In this document: positions 40,801 to 52,800 of the stretch, piece by piece
Layout of the letters: each line of letters opens with the position of its first letter
Position numbering within the stretch: position 1 is the stretch's first letter
NCBI GenBank assembly: GCA_963971305.1
Contig: OZ020309.1
Span: 8,053,001-8,117,000, forward strand
Length of the DNA: 64,000 nt
Origin: Arcuatula senhousia
Lineage: Eukaryota > Mollusca > Bivalvia > Mytilida > Mytilidae
Direction of reading: 5' to 3'
Position numbers and translations under genes: made by a program
The notes under the pieces: generated by a model
What the model saw: only the letters and a program-made list of their open reading frames with translations
What the model was told of the DNA's origin: nothing
Databases searched by the model: none

Positions 40801-43800
40801 TATTTTAGTCAGTGTAGCATATCTTGCGTAACTTCAGTGTAATGGATATTTGATTTTGGATTGCGAAAATTTACTTAATTGAATAAAGTTTTAAAGGACA
40901 AACATACTATTCGGACAGCAAAAATAAGTTAAGTCATGCAAAATAGTTGTACACAGCATCTTCGTATTTCATGCTTTTATGTGGCAGTGTTTTAATGCAA
41001 CAATGCGATTCAACTAGATCATGTAGCGTACATGGCGTAGTCACTTTATCAGGTTGTGCACATGTTTAAGCGTACTTTCTTATACTCAATTTTGACTGCA
41101 AAATGTTAATTCATTGAAGATTATTATCACAGACAGAAATTTAGGTCAATCAGACACACACAATTCAAGCATTTTATTGATTTTTAGAAAATGACAAAAT
41201 AGCCACATTGGGTCATTCGTCTGTCTTGATCTAGGTCATTTTTATAAAGATGAATAATTTAATCTATTTCTCACAAAGCTATTGCGGGATCCGGAAAACT
41301 AAACTTATTTGTCACAAGTTATTGGTTGTTCGAAAAAGTTATCATTGCTTGATAATTTTGTCGATTCACCACACAGAGACCAAAGTCGCCACGCTTACAA
41401 ACATGTCAGAAAATAATTGCGGAACCACAGGGTCTTGAATTATAGAGTAGGGGGTCGATTTTTTTTTAAGTCAATATAAATGACCAGAATCCAAGCCCCT
41501 GTGTGCGGAACATGGATTTCAACGTTCCTGTATAAGTTTGCTTTAGTCTCCATCATAAAGGGAGGGACAATCTTTGAACAGGTGACGATCAAAAATATTT
41601 GTGCAGTGGCGGATCCGGGGGGGGGGGGGGGGGTCTGAGATTGAAATTTTCCTCCTTTCCGCCAAAATTTCGCAAGTAACGTGTAGGTTTTCTGCAAAAT
41701 TTGTCTGAAACCACCCCCTTTTCGTCATTCGTCCACAGCGGACTTTATGTGGACCAACCCCTTTAAAAATATTCTAGATCTGGCCTTGTTTGAGTTATAA
41801 TATAATTTATTGCTATTAGATGTAAAAAAAATTAAAGGCATACATGTACATTGCAAATTTTCATAAAGAGATCTACATTGGGTTTAAACTTATTTCATAT
41901 AATATTATATACATTTTGTACTTCAAAATCATAGGCTGATCTGACAAATGATAACCATTTAAGTAGACGATAATAGATGTACATGTGGAATAATTGTACG
42001 TGACACAACCAACATAAAGAAACAGCCAGCAGTCTTAAGCATAGCCAGAAGTCGCTGCTCGCCGTCTTGCATTGGCCCAGGACTAAAAATACAAACAAAG
42101 GATGAGTCCAGTTTGCCTTTTGGTCACACGCAGAAAAAAGTCAAAATAACAATGTATGATTTTTTTTACATCTTCGCATTCTTAGAATGCAACTAAATGT
42201 TGAAAATAATAATATTATATAACGAAAATTGTAAAAATTTCTAGGCAAAAAATACATGTTTTCGTCTTCGGTATTCCCAGAATCCCGTTGGTAGCTTTTG
42301 TTCTCAGAATAATTTGAAGATTGAAACTTTTTTAAACTTAAACATTAAGCTGACTTATAAGTATATATAAACAACTGACTGTGACATCTTCGATCCAATG
42401 TAGACTTTTGTAGAGCTCGATGAGCTGAAGGTTTAAGCAAGCAATAGCTTTTCTCTATCTGCAAAAGTTTCCTATTTCCTCTTTCCTATTTTCGGGGCCC
42501 GGGTGGCGAATAGGCCCGCAGCAGAGCCTAGCTTGTCGTAAGAGGCGACTAAGGATCTTGGGATTCTGATGTCGGGCAGTGCTCAGCCCACAGAGCGACC
42601 AAGTGTGTACCCTAGGTGCATGGCAGACTAGGGTGGCCCTCGTCCGCGGGGGTTGTCAGGTCTATAATACGGAAACCCTGACCGCCGACCATAGTGGGCC
42701 AACGTGCGTGGAGAGTGCCACGCTCCATGCACGTAAAAAAAACCTTTGTGGACCGCCAAGTAGTGCACCACATAGGCTAAATTTTCCGCCCCTACCCACC
42801 TCTCCCCTTTTCCTGTGGTTCTTAATTTACAGGTCCTTTGTTTCCCACCCCACCCCATATTTCATATATCATCATCATTTCATGTTCATTTTATCATCCT
42901 TTTCATGTTCATTTTATCATCCTTTTCATGTTCATCGCCTGTAAATAACCTATATATAGCGTTGCACGGCCGTAAAACACCAACTCACTCACTCACTCCA
43001 CTAACATAACCAAACTTTGATGCAGTTATATTACACTAAATAGGAGAAGATAAACCTACATGTACAATGTACTGGATCTAAAAACAAATAATGTTTAGGA
43101 TAAACACTTGCATGACTTAGATTTATCAACATGTTTATCTTAAAATGGCTTAATTTTAGATTGATTTTATAGTATGTGTACAGCAAAGGCTAAACCTTAG
43201 CAGGACCTAGAAATAATAAAGTCTTTTTTTATGTTTCTAAAGCAGACCTTTGCTTTTTGTGTCCATAGCGGCTTGCTAGGCAATATGCATTAGAGTCCAC
43301 ACTTGTTTTAGATACTAAAAAATATTAGACAGAGATGAAAACATTTATAAACAATCTTCAATCTTATTGTAGTTCCATAGCTTGATTAAATTCTCAAATC
43401 TTTTCACTATCACAATACAGTAGTTAATGTATAATGAGTGCCATCCGACCTGCTCCTATGACATTTACAGAAGTTGTTTGCTATGGTACCAGAGTTATAA
43501 TAGATTCTGTTTAAAAGTATGTTGAGTACAAGGAGTGCCACAAACTCCACTCCAACAACAGGAGTTGGTTGCTATGGTACCAGCGCTGAAGTAGATTTTG
43601 TTAAAGTCTGATTGAGTACAAAGAGTGTCGTCCAACCCACTCCAATGACAGGAGTTGGTTGCTATGGTACCAGCGCTGTAATAAATTCCTTTGAAGTCCA
43701 ATCAAGTACAACCTAGAACTACCATCCTTTACAGTGATAGGTTACAGGAAACACCTCATATATCGTTATCTTGATCACGTGTTAAAGAAAACTTTAAAAA

Positions 43801-46800
43801 TTCTCCAAACTATTCCAGACAAAACTTAATTAATTTTTTTTTGCATGCGTCAAAAATTGAATAAGTATACTTTTAACAAGAAATGATATATCTCCGTAAA
43901 TGGTGCAATTAAGATCAAACACCATGAAATGTTAAAATGCAACAATAAATTTTTATCAATTAATATTAAAAGGCAATGAATAGAATATGAAAATACATAT
44001 AGAAAGTTCAGAAAAAATTATAAAATGATCTCATTCATCATCTTGGTAATAATGATATAGCATATTCTGTGGAATGATGATGCATGTATTTCTGTAAATA
44101 ATTGGACTGCATTGATCACATATGCCAATGGACCTTATAATTCAGAAATTCAACTTCCCTCCTTGTATAAAACATCGCTTCTTGTACATGTACCCGTAAA
44201 TAATGTTATAACCAATCAACAATGAAGGACAATTACAATCCCACAATGCTACTAAAATTCTGAAAAGGTCCATTTTTTTTTACCTTTTTCAATTGTTCAT
44301 AATGGTCTTTCTTGATCTTTGAGACGCTAAGTTTGCTCGAATTATCTTTATTGAGTGTCTTTTATGTGCAAAATCAAGCTTTAAACATAAAAAAAAATGC
44401 TGAAGATGTTCATTACCCTGGTAGAAAAATGTGAAAATGATCTCTTTTTGATTTGCATATTAATATCTGCAACCTTCAGGCTTCCCAGGGGCAACTTCTA
44501 ATTTACATTTAGTCAAAAACCCAATGCCTTGAAAATTCATTGAAAAGGCCTATGACCTTAGTGAAAATAATTGCCTTAAAATGGACCTATAAGAATGATC
44601 CTAAACTGACAATCTTGGGGCTTGATTGGAAAAGAGGTTAACCTGGAGGATTCCTAATAATAATTACTGATTTATTTCTGTCATTACAGATCCTATAGTA
44701 GAACGAGTACAGAAGTGTCCCCTATTCAGTTTAGGAGGTTATGTGATTGTCATACAGTATTTGTTAATTTGTAAGCTGGTCTTGGTGACTTTGCTGTTTG
44801 CTATGTTTTCGTAAGTAGAATGCAGTTTATACCTATATAAAATATGATTATTAACAAATTATATACTTGTACACGGATTAATATATCGTTTCTTCTTTTT
44901 TGGACCAGATTTCACAAATTGAAAATCTTGTAATTAAATGGTGAATATAGGCCATTTTCATACATTGATTTGTGGTTTCATGAATTCTTAAATTATCAAA
45001 TTCGTTCAATTTTTGAATGGTAGCCACGCCAAGAACATGTACCTAATACCAAATATCTTTTATTAAATAAATGTATTTTGCCACAAATATATTGAAGTCA
45101 TAAAGTTCATTTGATTGTACATAATCTAAATTTTAGCAATTTAAAATTTAGGGACATTGTAATTTTAAAAATCTTTTATGTTTGCTTGGATAAAATATGA
45201 TTAGAGTCGAGCAATCAAGAAGAAACCAGAAGATCAGGATTTTTTGCATTCTATTAAAGAAAAATAAGTCTTACAACTTTGATTTTTGTGACCTGGCCTG
45301 GGCACCACAAAACTTAAAAAATACTTAAGTCTGAGAATATTCTTATTTTCCATGGTGACTCCAATCAAAACTTTCTAATATGATGACGTCATAATGAGTT
45401 GAGGATATTCTCAGACTTAAGTAATTTTTCATGTTTTGTGGCGCCCAGGCCTGGCCTATGACAATCTGTTTGAGACATTCAGTTTGTTGATATATTCTAT
45501 ATCTCTTATGATGATGGCTGAAAGTTTGCCAACATGACACAAAGCAAACACCAATATTCTATTGCTCAATTATTCAAACATACGTCTTTGTATTTTCCAG
45601 ATTGACCATAACTAAGGTAGATGTTGAGGCTGGACTGATATGGAAATTCCAGCGTTACAGTATTATCATGGACTTTGAGAATCGCCTTTGTTTCCCTCCA
45701 CCCTTCACAGTTATAAACTATGTGTTTAAGTTAATAACTTTGATACACAGACAGCTGAGAGGGTGCAGGAAGAGATGTTCCATGTTCTGTACTTGTACCA
45801 AAATGAAAATGGTGAGTATTTTAAGTTTTATTACTATAAACCAAATTTTTTGTGAACGATTTATTTTTGCATATTATGCAGGGCACAAAAAATCAAGGAA
45901 ATAAATTGTCTTAAATGAAAACATTTTACATTGTATAATAAATGATTTTAAGAAGAATTGCAAAATAAATAGCAGTGAAATTGCCCTCTAACATAAAACT
46001 GTAAAATAAAGTAATGGTGAAAAAATAATTTGGTTTACAGTATACTTCCTGTTAAGAAAGATATGGAGTTGAAAGGAATCACCTAGTTTGTTAAGTAGCA
46101 TGTCTTGAATGCCCATAACCTAAAAAGCTACTTGAGGGATTCTAATGAAACTTTACATTAAGGGAGTACATGATATGAATATGTGTATATATGTACTGTG
46201 GTTTGATTATTATTCATGGGGTATCAATTTTTGTGGGTGGCATACCGCTTGAAGGATGACACAAGCGGTATGCCACCCACGAAATTTGATACCCCACGAA
46301 AAAGAAATTAAACATTGATCTGTATGCAGCAGACCTCAGTACCAGGAATTAAAGAATCCATGAACTTATCAATTTTTATCAAACCAAGAAAATTGGTACC
46401 CACAAAAATAAATGAATCCACAGTAGATTGTTCTCAACTGATCATTTGTTCAGTAAGTTATTGGCAGTTTGGACCATTTAAATTTCTACCTGAATTGATA
46501 TGCTTTATGATTTAATACTTCAAAGAAGGATTTGAAGGATGACACAATTAGTGGGAATTTTAATTCAAATACTTAATTTTTTCTCTTTAAGTTCATCATA
46601 TGTTTTTTGGAAAAGCAAATATTTTTGCTGACAGGGCCCTTTCTGTCAGTATCATCATTCTTATATTTTTCAGACACCTAGCCGTCATGTCTCTCACAGG
46701 CAGAAAAGGACAGATGATTCCAACTATTGGAGAAAGTGTGCCAATGATTATAAGAGTTCACAAGACTTAGATTTTCAAAATAGTAACATACAGAGAAAAC

Positions 46801-49800
46801 AAACAGAAATGTAAGATATACTGTGAAAGATATTTTATATTTTGATACTGTGATTTCATTATTTTTGTGGGGTACCAAGTTGCGTTGTTATCCTTGGTGG
46901 CAATCAACCTCCTGCAACAAATAAAGAAAGAGTACAACAAAGTGTTTCATTGATATTGGTTCCTTTTAGCAACATGAAATTAAAAAATCCAGCAAAATGT
47001 TTTTTTGGGAAACAATGACATTCATCCCAACAATAATTAACAATTCCTTCGTTGGTCAGTCTATCTTTATATTAATTGAAACAGACGTTGACTAATTTTA
47101 TAAGGTATATATATATTTTTGTAGACTGCAGATCATGCAGGATGATTTAAAGTTCCAGAAGAAAACCATTAAAAGAATGACAGACAGAATTGTAGAACTG
47201 GAGAGATCCATACAGTCCAGTAGGATGTACCTAGAAAACATCTCTCATAAAATGGATAAAACAGGTTAGTCTCAGGTAGAACTGGAGAGATCCATACAGT
47301 CCAGTAGGATGTACCTAGAAAACATCTCTCATAAAATGGATAAAACAGGTTAGTCTTAGGTAGAACTGGAGAGATCCATACAGTCCAGTAGGATGTACCT
47401 AGAAAACATCTCTCATAAAATGGATAAAACAGGTTAGTCTCAGGTAGAACTGGAGAGATCCATACAGTCCAGTAGGATGTACCTAGAAAACATCTCTCAT
47501 AAAATGGATAAAACAGGTTAGTCTTAGGTAGAACTGGAGAGATCCATACAGTCCAGTAGGATGTACCTAGAAAACATCTCTCATAAAATGGATAAAACAG
47601 GTTAGTCTTAGGTAGAACTGGAGAGATCCATACAGTCCAGTAGGATGTACCTAGAAAACATCTCTCATAAAATGGATAAAACAGGTTAGTCTCAGGTAGA
47701 ACTGGAGAGATCCATACAGTCCAGTAGGATGTACCTAGAAAACATCTCTCATAAAATGGATAAAACAGGTTAGTCTCAGGTAGAACTGGAGAGATCCATA
47801 CAGTCCAGTAGGATGTACCTAGAAAACATCTCTCATAAAATGGATAAAACAGGTTAGTCTTAGGCAGAACTGGAGAGATCCATACAGTCCAGTAGGATGT
47901 ACCTAGAAAACATCTCTCATAAAATGGATAAAACAGGTTAGTCACAGGTAGAACTGGAGAGATCCATACAGTCCAGTAGGATGTACCTAGAAAACATCTC
48001 TCATAAAATGGATAAAACAGGTTAGTCTCAGGTAGAACTGGAGAGATCCATACAGTCCAGTAGGATGTACCTAGAAAACATCTCTCATAAAATGGATAAA
48101 ACAGGTTAGTCTTAGGTAGAACTGGAGAGATCCATACAGTCCAGTAGGATGTACCTAGAAAACATCTCTCATAAAATGGATAAAACAGGTTAGTCTTAGG
48201 TAGAACTGGAGAGATCCATACAGTCCAGTAGGATGTACCTAGAAAACATCTCTCATAAAATGGATAAAACAGGTTAGTCTTAGGTAGAACTGGAGAGATC
48301 CATACAGTCCAGTAGGATGTACCTAGAAAACATCTCTCATAAAATGGATAAAACAGGTTAGTCTTAGGTAGAACTGGAGAGATCCATACAGTCCAGTAGG
48401 ATGTACCTAGAAAACATCTCTCATAAAATGGATAAAACAGGTTAGTCTCAGGTAGAACTGGAGAGATCCATACAGTCCAGTAGGATGTACCTAGAAAACA
48501 TCTCTCATAAAATGGATAAAACAGGTTAGTCTCAGGTAGAACTGGAGAGATCCATACAGTCCAGTAGGATGTACCTAGAAAACATCTCTCATAAAATGGA
48601 TAAAACAGGTTAGTCTCAGGTAGAACTGGAGAGATCCATACAGTCCAGTAGGATGTACCTAGAAAACATCTCTCATAAAATGGATAAAACAGGTTAGTCA
48701 CAGGTAGAACTGGAGAGATCCATACAGTCCAGTAGGATGTACCTAGAAAACATCTCTCATAAAATGGATAAAACAGGTTAGTCTTAGGTAGAACTGGAGA
48801 GATCCATACAGTCCAGTAGGATGTACCTAGAAAACATCTCTCATAAAATGGATAAAACAGGTTAGTCTCAGGTAGAACTGGAGAGATCCATACAGTCCAG
48901 TAGGATGTACCTAGAAAACATCTCTCATAAAATGGATAAAACAGGTTAGTCACAGGTAGAACTGGAGAGATCCATACAGTCCAGTAGGATGTACCTAGAA
49001 AACATCTCTCATAAAATGGATAAAACAGGTTAGTCTCAGGTAGAACTGGAGAGATCCATACAGTCCAGTAGGATGTACCTAGAAAACATCTCTCATAAAA
49101 TGGATAAAACAGGTTAGTCTCAGGTAGAACTGGAGAGATCCATACAGTCCAGTAGGATGTACCTAGAAAACATCTCTCATAAAATGGATAAAACAGGTTA
49201 GTCTTAGGTAGAACTGGAGAGATCCATACAGTCCAGTAGGATGTACCTAGAAAACATCTCTCATAAAATGGATAAAACAGGTTAGTCTCAGGTAGAACTG
49301 GAGAGATCCATACAGTCCAGTAGGATGTACCTAGAAAACATCTCTCATAAAATGGATAAAACAGGTTAGTCTCAGGTAGAACTGGAGAGATCCATACAGT
49401 CCAGTAGGATGTACCTAGAAAACATATCTCATAAAATGGATAAAACAGGTTAGTCTTAGGTAGAACTGGAGAGATCCATACAGTCCAGTAGGATGTACCT
49501 AGAAAACATCTCTCATAAAATGGATAAAACAGGTTAGTCTCAGGTAGAACTGGAGAGATCCATACAGTCCAGTAGGATGTACCTAGAAAACATCTCTCAT
49601 AAAATGGATAAAACAGGTTAGTCTCAGGTAGAACTGGAGAGATCCATACAGTCCAGTAGGATGTACCTAGAAAACATCTCTCATAAAATGGATAAAACAG
49701 GTTAGTCTCAGGTAGAACTGGAGAGATCCATACAGTCCAGTAGGATGTACCTAGAAAACATCTCTCATAAAATGGATAAAACAGGTTAGTCACAGGTAGA

Positions 49801-52800
49801 ACTGGAGAGATCCATACAGTCCAGTAGGATGTACCTAGAAAACATCTCTCATAAAATGGATAAAACAGGTTAGTCTCAGGTAGAACTGGAGAGATCCATA
49901 CAGTCCAGTAGGATGTACCTAGAAAACATCTCTCATAAAATGGATAAAACAGGTTAGTCTCAGGTAGAACTGGAGAGATCCATACAGTCCAGTAGGATGT
50001 ACCTAGAAAACATCTCTCATAAAATGGATAAAACAGGTTAGTCACAGGTAGAACTGGAGAGATCCATACAGTCCAGTAGGATGTACCTAGAAAACATCTC
50101 TCATAAAATGGATAAAACAGGTTAGTCTCAGGTAGAACTGGAGAGATCCATACAGTCCAGTAGGATGTACCTAGAAAACATCTCTCATAAAATGGATAAA
50201 ACAGGTTAGTCTCAGGTAGATCTGGAGAGATCCATACAGTCCAGTAGGATGTACCTAGAAAACATCTCTCATAAAATGGATAAAACAGGTTAGTCTCAGG
50301 TAGAACTGGAGAGATCCATACAGTCCAGTAGGATGTACCTAGAAAACATCTCTCATAAAATGGATAAAACAGGTTAGTCTTAGGTAGAACTGGAGAGATC
50401 CATACAGTCCAGTAGGATGTACCTAGAAAACATCTCTCATAAAATGGATAAAACAGGTTAGTCTCAGGTAGAACTGGAGAGATCCATACAGTCCAGTAGG
50501 ATGTACCTAGAAAACATCTCTCATAAAATGGATAAAACAGGTTAGTCTCAGGTAGAACTGGAGAGATCCATACAGTCCAGTAGGATGTACCTAGAAAACA
50601 TCTCTCATAAAATGGATAAAACAGGTTAGTCTCAGGTAGAACTGGAGAGATCCATACAGTCCAGTAGGATGTACCTAGAAAACATCTCTCATAAAATGGA
50701 TAAAACAGGTTAGTCTCAGGTAGAACTGGAGAGATCCATACAGTCCAGTAGGATGTACCTAGAAAACATCTCTCATAAAATGGATAAAACAGGTTAGTCT
50801 CAGGTAGAACTGGAGAGATCCATACAGTCCAGTAGGATGTACCTAGAAAACATCTCTCATAAAATGGATAAAACAGGTTAGTCACAGGTAGAACTGGAGA
50901 GATCTATACAGTCCAGTAGGATGTACCTAGAAAACATATCTCATAAAATGGATAAAACAGGTTAGACTTAGGTAGAACTGGAGAGATCCATACAGTCCAG
51001 TAGGATGTACCTAGAAAACATATCTCATAAAATGGATAAAACAGGTTAGTCTTAGGTAGAACTGGAGAGATCCATACAGTCCAGTAGGATGTACCTAGAA
51101 AACATCTCTCATAAAATGGATAAAACAGGTTAGTCTCAGGTAGAACTGGAGAGATCCATACAGTCCAGTAGGATGTACCTAGAAAACATCTCTCATAAAA
51201 TGGATAAAACAGGTTAGTCTTAGGTAGAACTGGAGAGATCCATACAGTCCAGTAGGATGTACCTAGAAAACATCTCTCATAAAATGGATAAAACAGGTTA
51301 GTCTTAGGTAGAACTGGAGAGATCCATACAGTCCAGTAGGATGTACCTAGAAAACATATCTCATAAAATGGATAAAACAGGTTAGTCTTAGGTAGAACTG
51401 GAGAGATCCATACAGTCCAGTAGGATGTACCTAGAAAACATCTCTCATAAAATGGATAAAACAGGTTAGTCTTAGGTAGAACTGGAGAGATCCATACAGT
51501 CCAGTAGGATGTACCTAGAAAACATCTCTCATAAAATGGATAAAACAGGTTAGTCTCAGGTAGAACTGGAGAGATCCATACAGTCCAGTAGGATGTACCT
51601 AGAAAACATCTCTCATAAAATGGATAAAACAGGTTAGTCTCAGGTAGAACTGGAGAGATCCATACAGTCCAGTAGGATGTACCTAGAAAACATCTCTCAT
51701 AAAATGGATAAAACAGGTTAGTCTCAGGTAGAACTGGAGAGATCCATACAGTCCAGTAGGATGTACCTAGAAAACATCTCTCATAAAATGGATAAAACAG
51801 GTTAGTCTCAGGTAGAACTGGAGAGATCCATACAGTCCAGTAGGATGTACCTAGAAAACATCTCTCATAAAATGGATAAAACAGGTTAGTCTCAGGTAGA
51901 ACTGGAGAGATCCATACAGTCCAGTAGGATGTACCTAGAAAACATCTCTCATAAAATGGATAAAACAGGTTAGTCTCAGGTAGAACTGGAGAGATCCATA
52001 CAGTCCAGTAGGATGTACCTAGAAAACATCTCTCATAAAATGGATAAAACAGGTTAGTCTCAGGTAGAACTGGAGAGATCCATACAGTCCAGTAGGATGT
52101 ACCTAGAAAACATCTCTCATAAAATGGATAAAACAGGTTAGTCTCAGGTAGAACTGGAGAGATCCATACAGTCCAGTAGGATGTACCTGGAAAACATATC
52201 TCATAAAATGGATAAAACAGGTTAGTCTAAGGTTGAACTTTTATATTTGTCCCCAGCGGCAATGGGGAGACGGGACATAGAAATGCCGGGCACTGTCTGT
52301 CCGTCTGTCACACTTTTTGTAAGCGCTCTCAAGGCTACAAATTATGTCAGATTTTCATGAAATTTATACCAAATGTTTATATCACTTATACCTTGATCAA
52401 GGTAAAAAATCATGTTTTTTTTTGATAATTTTTGTAGGAGTTATGGAACTTTGACCATAAAAACGACTCTTTATTTTTGCAGAACAGAACTTGTAGGCGC
52501 TCTCATCAATACAGATGTTGACCGATTTTCATGAAATTTATATCATATGTTTACATCCCTAATACCTTGGTCAAGTTCGACAATCAGCATTTTTCAATAA
52601 TTTTTGTTGGAGTTAGGGGACTTTGACCATAAAAACAACTCTGTTTTTTTTGCAAAACCGAACTTGTAAGCGCTCTCATCTTCTACAGATGTTGACCGAT
52701 TTTCATGAAATTTATACCAAATGTTTATATGACTAATTCCTTGGTCAAATTTGAAAATCAACTTTTTTTGATAATTTTTGTTGGAGTCAGGGGACTTTCG

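Noticed and set aside
41613..41633. G-quadruplex regulatory site
   Set aside because: A single run of about 17 Gs next to a transposon end is more likely a slippage-prone tract, and its length may be a sequencing error.
42579..42944. 121-codon ORF in a GC-rich stretch
   Set aside because: Lies in a SINE-like element, with low-complexity His/Phe-rich end from tandem catgttcatt repeats.
47169..50885. A 1,238-codon minus-strand ORF of 28-residue repeats
   Set aside because: It is a by-product of the 84-bp period being a multiple of three on the strand opposite exon 21. No start context, splice support or domain, and the plus strand explains the sequence fully.
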